Shown here one piece after another: positions 12,001-19,980 of a DNA stretch of 64,000 bases (positions are counted from its first letter, which is position 1; each line of letters opens with the position of its first letter). This DNA is from Casuarius casuarius (taxonomy: Eukaryota; Chordata; Aves; Casuariiformes; Casuariidae): assembly GCA_003342895.1 (NCBI GenBank), contig PTFA01000271.1, positions 409 to 64,408 on the forward strand, given 5' to 3'. Below the pieces are notes generated by a model, which had not been told where the DNA came from, did not search any database, and was given only the letters and a program-made list of their open reading frames with translations. The position numbers and the translations under genes are program-made.

Positions 12001-15000
12001 TGACTACCCTCTAAATATTACTGGATGTTTGCTGGCAATTTGTACCCAGTGTACTACAATTTCTGCATTCACAGCAGAAGTTACTGATGAAATATAGTGG
12101 GTTCCAACATTACCTTAACAACTCTGTTTTTACCCAGATTGATCCTGTAGTCATACACATCGATGTCCACATATTGAACATAGGACACACGAGTATTGCT
12201 TCCCCTGTGCTCATTGGCCGCTTCCACATTGAAGTAGGGCAGTGAGCTGTTGCTCTCNCACAGCTTGGAGAGGGTGTAAGTGCAGGTGCCCATGAAGTCA
12301 TGACGCTGGTTGTCAAATGTGTAATAGTGAGGGTCCCCATATATACTGCAAATTGCTTTTGGAGACAAGAAAAAGGAAAACGTTCTCGTTAAATTAAACA
12401 TGGGTGCATCCAGAAAAGCCACTTCCTTGCAGTGGGAAAGTACTGTCATCCCTATTTTGCATGTTACATACGGGAGAACTGAAGCAATGACAAGTTTACA
12501 TGGGATAGAACAATGCCGTGGAGACATACCCAGAGCAATTAACTGAAGTAAGTAGCGCTGTTAGAAAAAAACTCAGGTGCCCTTCTACAATGTATTGGCT
12601 AGCATAGATATTTGGCTAAAATTACCTGTCGCTGGAGGTTGGATAGGTTTTGTTGGTGTAGGTATTGATGGCACAGGAGTGGAAACTGCATCTGTTGGTA
12701 GAAAAGACAAGGCAATATAATGAGTTATAACATTAAGGAGTATACACTATGTACCCACCAACATATATGAATTTCTACATACTCTTCACCAGCTTAAATT
12801 GGAAGTTTTTTCATCGAAGCAAACGGAACTGCCTCTATTTAAAAACAAGCATTTGAGGAAATATGGGTCTTTTGAGTTCTTAGGGAAGCTTGTCTGACTG
12901 TTGGCTGGATGACAGCAACTGAGCTTGTCCCTGCATGCTTCTCTGGAGCTGGAAATGTATGTACAACTGGATACGTGATTCCCTCTGGTGTGCACATTAA
13001 GGCAGTGAAGGTCATACTGTCTGCAAGTCTTGGCAGGACTGGGAGTGAGTAGCCTGCCAGCAGGTACGACACAGCAGAAGCAAATGACTCTCAGGACACT
13101 GGTAGTTTCTAATCAGAGAGGTTTGTTATTTCTTCAAAAGGATATTTATTTCTTTGGAAAGTGAGAGCTGTATGAGTTTCCTAGTGACAGACACAATGAA
13201 CAGTGGTGTTGCGGAGGCTTTGCTGATGCCTACTTCTGATTGCTGACACATTCTAGCATCTTCTCCACCTATTCTTTATCCACCACAAAATGCATGTGTG
13301 AGCTAGCAGAACCAAGGTAAGTATGCTCTTCATGTCATACTCATTCCACTGGTGACTCCTGAATGACGGTGAATCTGTGTCTCTGAAAGTACAACAGACT
13401 GACCAAAACCTTCAGAGCATAAATGTATTCACTCCTGCCCCTTCACGGAACAAAAAATAGCTTTCTTCATTCAGTTACTCTCCTATCACACCCTTGTGAG
13501 CCCTCCACTGTGGACTGTGTGTGTGATAACACTCACTGTATGAGGAGATAAACAAGTGAGGAATTGGTTCATGCAGAATAATGTTTTCCATCTATTTATG
13601 GGTGTACTATAGGAATATAATTGCACTAATGAATTCATAAGTAAGGCGATTAGTCTTCTGTATGATTTACACTACTAACAACATTACTTATAGGGTTTAT
13701 AGTACAGCAAGCAACTCATATGAGAGCAAGGTAGAGATCTTTGAACAACTGATGGAGTAATTGCATACTGTGACAGTACTGTTTTTATGCTGACTATGTG
13801 ATTCAAACCCAGTTTGATGCGGACGTTTTGCAGGATACTTATGAAAATAATTTAGATGAAGCCAGTAGACTTCACATAACTTGAAGTTATTATATATTGC
13901 TAAAGCTCTGAATAAAGTGACCCCTTTCACTTACATGCCCTGGCTTCTTGTAGAACTGCTTTTTACATTCCCCCTTCTTCACAACCAGCTCCCTGCTCCT
14001 GTGCAACCTCAGATTTTGCACATTCAGCACAGAATTGTGCCTTTTGCTTTTTCAAAATCAGGAAAAAATATAGGAATTCTGATAATGGCTGTATTCCCAA
14101 AGGATATTTCCCCAAAAGCCTTAAGGTAACTGTTAAAGAGGTAAGAAAAAGCGCAGAAGAAAACCTCTTCCTAACGTAACTGTCTCTCAAGAAGTAAGGT
14201 GAAGAAGTTCTGCAAATGACAACATGAATATCAGCCATAATAACCGAAAGACTGCCTGTTAAAGTTGTCTTGGAAACTACTTTTTCATGTAAGAAATAGA
14301 CATATATTTGTTTATTCATGAGTTTGATTAAAACCTCTATTCAATCAAACATTCTTGTGGAAACAAAAAGGTTAGGAGGAATTTGCTTTTCATCAGAGCT
14401 AACAATTCACTTAACTTTCATTCTATTAGTAGCCATACAGTTGAACAGAGAGAGGATCACCTTTCTCCTGTCTCTTGGAGTTACATTAGTGCACCATCCA
14501 GTGGCTGAATCATGTGCTGATATGCCTGGGAACACTAAGTACTGGCTCTACCTGGCCCTCAGAAAAAAGCCCCAAATATTTTTCACAGAATTTTAAAGAA
14601 AATGATATGTTCTGAGGGTTTGGCCTTGAATGGAACTCTTCATCCTCCAAAGATCCTGGTTAGTTAATGTAAATCTGAGACATTTATTGTCTTTATATAA
14701 ACAGTGCTTCACAAGGAGAGGTGGTTTCTATTGAGACCTTAAGACATTTCCTATATCATATTCAGTAAGCCTCTTGTACAATTCATATTTTAAAAGTGTT
14801 GTATGCATAGCAGTAAATCAGTAAAGATAGTCTGAAACTGTAATTCACTTCTAGATCCTAGCCATCCACAGCTTTTGACAGTCTTGGCTGGTTTGTTACA
14901 GGGGCAGGGATCAAGCTCATATTGCTGATTCATAGTCAGAGCCAGTGGTACACCTCGGCTTTACTGACTGGCTGTTATTTCTCTGTGTAACATATGGCAG

Positions 15001-18000
15001 TGCTGTGTGTTTGCTGAACTCGTATGGGTAGACATTTGCTGTTAAATGTTGAATGGAGCATTTAATCTGGAATCCAAGACCAATCTGCATAGCCTTGGTT
15101 AGGTTTAGAGATACACCACAAACTCAGAATAGAGGTAAAGCTTGCTAGAACTCTTGAAAATGGTCACTTTTCAGAGAAGGGGACAGCTTATTCCAACTAT
15201 GTTTGAGGCAGTGAGGAAAGATTTGGGAAGAAAGTCAGACAAAATAAAAAACATTCAAATGAAAGAGCTGTAAATGTGTCATTTCTCTTTTGTGGTTTGG
15301 ACTTGTGAGGATTTTCTACATTTTTGTATGGAATTGAATGATGGTCAACATCTTAAACAGAGATGAGGAAAGAGTGTGCACTATGATGCAAACATAGACT
15401 TACCACAGGACCCATCCCTTACTCGCACATTGTCCAGCGCTGTGTCCCCGTACTCTGTCAGTCCTCGGACAGCCTCAAAAATTACCTAGGCAGGATGGAA
15501 AGTGAGCTGTTCAGGCCAATGCAAGAGCATTTCCCTCAGCACATTTTCAAAGTTTCCTTTCTAGCCTGCCTCTAAAGGCATCAAAGAAGCTGAAGGTGGA
15601 GCAGTTTTCCTAGCTTTCTTCGGAAGGCTAAAAAAAATATTCTGTAATAAGGTAAGGACTTGAAGAAACATAGTCCTCTATTTTGCTGGCTGATAAATGA
15701 CCTGTGAGGATTAGTTGTCTAGATTCTACAGCAGAGTCCAATGCAGGCAGCATCCCAAAGTTTAAATCTTAACTCACGGCAAAACAAGCTGCATTTGAGT
15801 AAGGCATCTAAAATCCATGATCTCGTGATAGAATGAGGAAGGGAAGGAAGGAAAAAGAGAGGAGACTAAACATATTTTATCTTCTAAATAACAGCACCAG
15901 TGAAACTCAGGGGGTCGTTTCTTTCTTCTCTTAGTTCATTGGCACAGGGCGTGAGGCTACTATATTTGCAAAATGTAAACCATGAAAACCTTGGTTATAT
16001 TTTTTGGCTTACACGCACAACTCTTTACAGCCTGCAAGAGAAGGACAAATCATACATGGTAACACCGTACAAAGAAATTTATTCTGAAAATATATTACCT
16101 TTATCCTTCTCTGTGTTGAAAAAGTATAAGTAATGGCACCATACATCCATGAGGAACTCTGATTTCCCTTCCGACTCCAAACCAGAAATTCCCCTGCTAT
16201 ATCTTGGATAAGCACTCTCAGCTCATTCATGTCTTCTGACCCAAACATGTAGTACCAGAAGTCTATGCATATTTTTTCAGAAACCACAATATCTGGGCTC
16301 TCAAGTCTGTTAGTGTCAAATGGGATCAGATTACTTGCTTCTTGATAGATGAAATATCCTTCTGCAGAGTGAAAAGAATAAAAGTATTGCTGAATCTTTG
16401 AATCCTGCTAATTGTTATTTAAAACCGAAGTACAATCCAGCTCTGGAAGAAATCAAGAGCATCTTCAGCAGTAAAGCTGTAAAATCAAAGCAGTACAAAG
16501 TAAAGAAGAAAGTGTTTGCAATTTGGTGGTTAGCACCATGTAGTTATCCAAAGTAGAACATGAGCTGGAGAGCAAAGCAAACACACCTGATCTTATACGA
16601 ACAGTTATTTTGGGCTCACAGATAAAGATGTAGGCCTCTTCCAAGGGATAGCACCTCCTGCTACAGTGCCCCATTGATCCATATTCGGTTTCCTCTTTCC
16701 TCAAAGGAAACTAATGCAATCATCTACTGTACACCTTCTCTTAGAGGACACATTTTCTTTGAAAGATTTTGGTCTCAAGACAAGCAAATTCTTGGCACAA
16801 GGAAAATTCCAACCCTTCAATATTTGTTTTTGTCTCAAAATGGAAGGGACAGAAAGAAATACAGAATTTACTGCATAATGAAATGTGTAGAAAGAATTCA
16901 GCCCACCAAAATATTTGGTTCGACGTTATCAAAAGGAATGAAACTTTCCAAAATTTAGAAAATCAGAATGTTTACTTTTGGGATGAGGAAATTATCTGAA
17001 ATATTATAGTTTGAATTGGTTCAATATGAGATGAAATTTTCCTATTGTGCATTAGAAATGATTTAAGATCTTTATGAGGGCTGAAGTTTTTTGTGTTCCC
17101 ACAACTTCTTTGGGCTAAGATCAAAGTTAAATTTCCCCAATGCAGTTAAAGTCAGTTCTCTCCCATTTGACTGTGGAAAGGAATCAAGCAGAAATGAATG
17201 ACAATATGGCTCCAAACATACCATCCAACATCGAGTTGAATATTTTAGCATTTTTATTGGGGAGAGGGAAATGTAAGTAACTTGATGTTAAATGTTCTGT
17301 GTCAGTTCAAAAAGTAAACCACTTTTATTTGCGTGAATCCAACTTGAAAGTATTTGCGTGAATCCAACTTGAAAGTATTTCATTTCTTCCTTCAACAGAG
17401 AATTTTAATTTTTATGAGCAAAAATGCAGAAAATAATTTAACAGAAATTCCAGCTAATTACTGAGTCTGACAGTTGCTGACCTTTCCAATCTGGGGATAA
17501 TTGCAGAAAGTAATATGACTGCCAACTGATCCCCCATTAATGGACCTGTTAGTGCAGGGCTAATAGTTCAGACAAATAGAGATAGAGCCATATTAACCAT
17601 TCTTTTGATGATATAATCACATTAGACCTCAGTTTTTCAATCACATGTAGCTGAGGACAAGCTTTTTAAAGATATTTTTTAATTTCAGACTTGATCTTGT
17701 AATACTGTTTGCCAGCGTGAACGTTATCTAGGGTCAGCAATCGTTTAGTGCCATTAACTGATATCAGTGTAATTTGGCCACAAAAACTCTCTTGAATAAT
17801 AATCTGTTGCACGTCACTGCATTCTCTGTGGAGTATTAGCATGAAGTAATTAGCATTCTTCTGCTTCCCTGCACTGATAAAGATTTCCAACCCATAATGG
17901 GGCAACCCAGCTTTATTCATGGAACTGACATGGTGAAAAAGTCAAAGTCAGTTGTCAGCGGGAAAGCAAACTATCATTTCAAAGGGCTTCATGAACCTCA

Positions 18001-19980
18001 TTTTTTCCAAAAAACAAAAAAAAGGGGGGGAAAAAAAGAAGAAAACTTGTAAAGCTGTCTTCTGAAAGGAAATCAACAATGTCTCAACTGAGCACTTACT
18101 TCCATCAGGATAGTCTCCACTGGGACCTGTTCCATCAGTTGGAGTGTCATGCTTGGTTCGTATCCACATTCCCTGGGTCGCATCGCAAGGTTGGGTCCAG
18201 TCGCAAAATGGTCTTGAATTGTTGTTAAAATCACATCTGGCAAGGTAAGCTGAAACACAACACGTTAATGTAAGTAAGAGGAGCTAGTACGCTCAGAATC
18301 TGCCTGGGACATTAGGAGCACTAATGACATGCAGTTACCTGTTTCAGGCTCCCATGTTCCCAAGTCACCAGTTGGTCTTTGCTTGATCCTGCCAATAAAA
18401 TATAACATAGTGAAGCCCCTGTGGATTTAGTGACTCAAAAACTGTATAAGAACGATTGTTTTAACAACATGTACATAATGGAGACATACACTGTGAACAC
18501 GAATGGGACTTTAACATATGCCTTTGGGCATTCTTACTGAATTACTGCCCAAACCCAGGGCTTCATAAATGTCTCACTCTCTGTCTTCCAGTCTGTCCTT
18601 ACTTCCTCATGATAAAGCTGTGAGAGTGAGACAAACGTGGGATATGTTCACTTCCTCTAAGGGTGGAAGGATCCTCTGCTCTGTATCCCATTAAACTGAA
18701 AGGAGACCAACTCTCCTAGACACGGGGAGCTACAGAACGGATGGCTGGGTGCACCTCAGCCCAAACAATGCAACAACAGCCCAAACGATAATAGCAAAGT
18801 CTTGCTATTAACTTGCCCGTGGCATTGTCACCTCCACTGTTGCAAAGCAAGGTACATAAGTGCCAGTAAACTCCGGTACCGCATATCTAATAGGCATTTG
18901 TTGGAAGGTTTGTACTTCCTGTATCTATTGCAAATCCCTTACAACCCCAGGTTGTCATCTCATTCAGTTCTTCCTCTACTTTACCCTGAAAGTGATGCAG
19001 AGCAAGGGCAGTTATAACTGCATAGTCCTTGTGGCACTACAAAGTCCTGCAGAGATGAGCTGACACCAGACCATGATATCACCAGAGTACACAGCATGGA
19101 TGGATGGGTGTTTGGGTACTTTGCATAGGTAACTGATTTCCAGAACTGCAAGGCTACAGTAGCAGCTCTTGACATGCTCTGATGGTGGTCCACAGCTTCA
19201 GGGGGCAGGGTTCAGCTTCAGTTTCTGTGATGTGCCCCTCCCTAATTCTCCTTATTGTACTTGACACAGCATAAAGGGTCTGTCCTTAAGTGAATGCATC
19301 ACTGCGATTATCCCCACTGCCCCTCAAAATCTAAGCAATGATATTCAAAGAAACTAGGGGGTTTAAGAGCAAATATCACACAAACAAGATCTATTTCATC
19401 AATGACATGCACAAAGCAATTGGAAAACAGACTGAGCTAAAGCTAAAGAGGAAAGAGAAGGAGTGAAGACAGATCAAGAAAGAAAATTTTCTTTACTGTT
19501 TATTCCTGGATTTCTTCCTCCATAAGAAAGAGCAAGCTGTGACAATATTGTCATTTAGGCTCTACTCAGTGCTCTCTTTAAACCGTTACATACCAGACAA
19601 GCCCAAAGGCAAAGGGTGCTACTGTAGGTATAATCATAGAATCAGAAAACATTTGATAACTACTGTGGATATTTTGGCCAGATCTCTCCCTTTCAGATGT
19701 GCCATTAGAAATCCACATTTGTTACAGATTTCTCTCATAGCCAGAAGCCAGTGCAGAATTAGGTGACAACAAAACTGAATTATTTCTCTATTTTAAAAAT
19801 GACATGGTTCAATTGTACAATAGCTCACATTTATAAAGTGAAGAAAAAATATTTATCTTTAACATTAGCTAAGCTTCTTGAATTAAGATACATTCAGTAC
19901 TGTGCTACTTACCCTGTGGTATCCAGCACTGAAATACACAGTAAAATTAAAGTGCATTGTAAGTGCCAAAGAGTCCCCAT
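1..19980 (-). CDS. ZAN: Zonadhesin-like secreted protein, 18 exons, 3' end cut off by window edge
   Basis: Joined minus-strand exons: 19913-19980, 18339-18388, 18100-18249, 16099-16361, 15404-15485, 12626-12691, 12114-12355, 10413-10696, 9534-9811, 6334-6932, 5386-5950, 4569-4768, 4099-4479, 3222-3508, 2255-2526, 998-1135, 117-373 and 1-14 (partial). All introns are GT-AG and the reading frame stays open through all joins for about 1,398 residues. Domain order: signal peptide, MAM1 (45-204), Pro/Thr linker (205-226), D1 (VWD-C8, 227-494), D2 (TIL-TILa-VWD-C8, 495-882), D3 (883-1262), MAM2 (from about 1264). Mammalian zonadhesin is a sperm membrane protein that binds the egg coat, and MAM plus tandem VWD/C8/TIL is its signature. 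Many NxS/T sites fit an extracellular glycoprotein. No transmembrane segment lies within the window. Orthology versus a paralogue is uncertain, and the function in this species is inferred only from the family. Confidence 0.88.
117..373 (-). CDS. Exon 17: MAM domain 2, central part
   Basis: Residues 1309-1394. It reads GDGYYIYLQGSNALPG, then CFRFWYHMYG and MIWSS, aligning with exon 4 of MAM1 in both length (257 versus 263 bases) and content. One ambiguous base (328) falls in a single codon. Donor CAG|gtaggg, phase 0. Confidence 0.9.
998..1135 (-). CDS. Exon 16: MAM domain 2, N-terminal third
   Basis: Residues 1263-1308. It joins directly to the C8 exon (NTIC|ACNFSC) and reads CTFDVDFCEWEQ, SSIDWIRHKGPTP and TGPSYDHTTG, a typical MAM start. 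No TIL exon was found in the 1.1 kb intron between C8 and this MAM. Donor G|gtagga, phase 1. Confidence 0.88.
1136..2254. other. Intron 15 (C8 to MAM2)
   Basis: A non-coding 1.1 kb interval with phase 1 ends. No TIL-like cysteine exon was recognised on the minus strand. The part from about 1,600 to 2,100 is AT-rich with several homeodomain-like TAAT/ATTA words, for example GCATTAATGATGATTAACAC near 1,890, and might be a conserved non-coding element. Confidence 0.5.
2255..2526 (-). CDS. Exon 15: D3, C8 domain
   Basis: Residues 1172-1262. Of the possible acceptors near 2490-2530, only the one at 2527/2526 (gatgcag|GTGT) keeps frame with exon 14. It gives CNPVAVVPPTCDTVKEKEY. The C8 cysteines include ESCVYDLC and AYAAACELG, and the exon ends DWRKNTIC. 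Donor G|gtaagt, phase 1. Confidence 0.88.
3222..3508 (-). CDS. Exon 14: D3, VWD domain C-terminal half
   Basis: Residues 1077-1171. It starts VDGVQVHPP, holds the Cys pair CGLCGTYTD, and ends in KDDNW. Acceptor tctttag, donor AC|gtaagt, phase 2, the same phase as the matching D1 intron. Confidence 0.9.
4099..4479 (-). CDS. Exon 13: D3, TILa + VWD N-terminal half
   Basis: Residues 950-1076. It starts KGETFWQTNCAGQC (TILa), then CHIFGDPHYITFDGRLYHF and NEHRGN of the VWD fold. Donor TAT|gtaagt, phase 0. Base composition is ordinary for the locus, unlike D2. Confidence 0.9.
4569..4768 (-). CDS. Exon 12: D3, TIL domain
   Basis: Residues 883-949. The codon shared with exon 11 gives PVACPPNSHYNPC, the start of a TIL domain with paired CPATC, CVEGCEC and CGC cysteine clusters. 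Acceptor tttttcag, donor GAG|gtttgt (a weaker donor), phase 0. Confidence 0.88.
5386..5950 (-). CDS. Exon 11: D2, VWD C-terminal half + C8 in one exon
   Basis: A 565-base exon (residues 695-882). It begins VNGVRQTLPV and holds the VWD Cys motif CGMCGNFNS, then a full C8 ending PWRNATFC. D1 and D3 have a phase 2 intron between VWD and C8 that is missing here. It is GC-rich with many CpGs. Ambiguous bases at 5567 and 5669 affect single codons. Donor C|gtgagc, phase 1. Confidence 0.9.
6334..6932 (-). CDS. Exon 10: D2, TIL + TILa + VWD N-terminal half in one exon
   Basis: A 599-base exon (residues 495-694). It begins PPACSANSHYEPC, a trypsin-inhibitor-like (TIL) domain, to about residue 553. A TILa/VWC-like cysteine stretch (about 554-612) follows, then VWD from CYVHGDPHYNTFD with NEHRG. 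D3 splits the same modules into exons of 200 and 381 bases. The exon is markedly GC-rich, while the upstream intron turns AT-rich at once. Donor CTG|gtaggg, phase 0. Confidence 0.9.
6933..9533. other. Intron 9 (D1 C8 to D2 TIL), with CT-rich stretch
   Basis: A 2.6 kb intron without recognisable exons. It holds a T-run with a few C (8058-8080) and a pyrimidine-rich, low-complexity stretch on the plus strand from about 8,200 to 8,830. Open frames there are compositional artefacts. Confidence 0.55.
8058..8080 (+). repeat. Poly-T run
   Basis: A stretch of T interrupted once by C, within intron 9. Possibly the poly-A tail of an old minus-strand retroposed copy, but no element body was recognised. 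Confidence 0.85.
9534..9811 (-). CDS. Exon 9: D1, C8 domain
   Basis: Residues 402-494. It carries the spaced cysteines of a C8 module, including the YCGLITGP and FQNCHAVVDP blocks and the terminal TWRNATFC, which also holds an N-glycosylation site. Acceptor ccactag, donor C|gtatgt, phase 1. Here C8 has its own exon, as in D3 but not in D2. Confidence 0.9.
10413..10696 (-). CDS. Exon 8: D1, VWD domain C-terminal half
   Basis: Residues 308-401. It starts VDGVSQVLP and contains the Cys pair CGICGNYNG. This CxxC-type motif is conserved in von Willebrand-type D domains and linked there to disulphide-bonded multimer formation. It ends SWQVYNDS. Donor AG|gtagga, phase 2. Confidence 0.9.
11147..11275. 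repeat. Pyrimidine run and degenerate (TACA)n with an 11-bp inverted repeat
   Basis: A TTTTTC-rich run (11147-11180) is followed by tacataca-type repeats (11227-11275). Bases 11221-11231 and 11234-11244 are perfect inverted copies separated by two bases. All lie in the intron between D1 exons 7 and 8 reading upstream. Confidence 0.9.
12114..12355 (-). CDS. Exon 7: D1, VWD domain N-terminal half
   Basis: Residues 227-307. It has the VWD opening CSIYGDPHYYTFD, then HDFMGTCTYTL and the conserved NEHRG. Acceptor ccaaaag, donor AAG|gtaatg, phase 0. One ambiguous base (12258) falls in the codon TGN after the SKL residues. Cys is the most likely reading, since D2 has Cys there and Trp or a stop would break the fold. 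Confidence 0.9.
12626..12691 (-). CDS. Exon 6: short Pro/Thr-rich linker
   Basis: Residues 205-226, reading AVSTPVPSIPTPTKPIQPPA and bounded by phase 1 introns. The position corresponds to the mucin-like domain that separates MAM domains from D domains in mammalian zonadhesin, but only one such 22-residue exon is visible here. The 2.7 kb upstream intron was scanned for more units and none was recognised. Confidence 0.75.
12692..15403. other. Intron 5 (MAM1 to linker)
   Basis: The largest intron seen (2.7 kb), AT-rich and phase 1 at both ends. I searched it for additional Pro/Thr linker exons or a second MAM and saw none. Nothing else recognisable. Confidence 0.5.
15404..15485 (-). CDS. Exon 5: MAM domain 1, C-terminal end
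   Basis: Residues 178-204. It contains VIFEAVRGLTEYGDTALDNV followed by VRDGSC, the classic MAM C-terminal signature with its final cysteine. Acceptor tgcctag, donor G|gtaagt, phase 1. Together with exons 3 and 4 it makes a module bounded by phase 1 introns. Confidence 0.9.
16099..16361 (-). CDS. Exon 4: MAM domain 1, central part
   Basis: Residues 90-177. The codon AAA shared with exon 3 restores the sequence PDGKGYFIYQEAS. The exon carries the conserved FWYYMFG block and the Trp-containing W-S-R-K strand, and an NQSS glycosylation site. It ends phase 0 at AAG|gtaata. Confidence 0.9.
17100..17960. promoter_or_regulatory. Candidate conserved non-coding element in intron 3
   Basis: This intronic stretch is dense in homeodomain-type words: CTAATTACTG near 17,453, the perfect palindrome CCATTAATGG (17534-17543), AATAATAATC, GTAATTAGC, and the palindrome CCCATAATGGG (17891-17901). 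There is no repeat signature beyond one 25-bp duplication. The composition resembles vertebrate enhancers. Conservation itself cannot be seen from one sequence. Confidence 0.3.
17326..17380. repeat. 25-bp tandem duplication
   Basis: The unit from 17326 to 17350 (TATTTGCGTG...GAAAG) is repeated exactly at 17351-17375, followed by 5 bases of a third copy. Identical copies indicate a recent slippage or duplication event. Confidence 0.95.
18016..18046 (+). repeat. Purine tract A8-G7-A7
   Basis: A homopurine run of adenines, then seven guanines, then adenines, about 55 bases inside the intron beyond the exon 3 donor. It is low complexity. Confidence 0.9.
18100..18249 (-). CDS. Exon 3: MAM domain 1, N-terminal third
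   Basis: Residues 40-89. It starts with the canonical MAM opening, a Cys-Asp-Phe followed by FCDWTQ, and ends in the GPSGDYPDG turn seen at this place in MAM domains. Donor A|gtaagt, phase 1. MAM domains are extracellular adhesion or oligomerisation modules of about 160 residues with four conserved cysteines. Confidence 0.88.
18339..18388 (-). CDS. Exon 2: short linker before MAM1
   Basis: A 50-base microexon (residues 23-39) with acceptor tattggcag and donor CAG|gtaact. Read in the frame fixed by its neighbours it gives IKQRPTGDLGTWEPET. The other two frames either contain a stop or put the MAM exon out of frame. It separates the signal peptide from the first MAM domain. Confidence 0.7.
19913..19980 (-). 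CDS. Exon 1: start codon and signal peptide
   Basis: The ATG at 19980-19978 sits in a strong Kozak context (A at -3, G at +4). The peptide begins MGTLWHLQCTLILLCISVL, a short N-region followed by a hydrophobic core, as expected of a secretory signal. The donor is CAGG|GTAAGT and leaves phase 2, which joins the next exon without a stop. The 5' UTR extent is unknown. An AT-rich ATATAT stretch lies about 100 bases upstream (20081-20090), but I would not call it a TATA box. Confidence 0.75.

Noticed and set aside
17666..17920. 84-codon minus-strand ORF in intron 3 (reads SVNGTKRLLTLDNVHAGK).
   Set aside because: No domain or splice-site support. It lies inside an AT-rich enhancer-like block, and exons 3 and 4 already join in frame without it.
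19634..19700. Short TCATAGAATCA word resembling a CR1 end.
   Set aside because: The following sequence lacks the CR1 3' body, so the match is too short to call.
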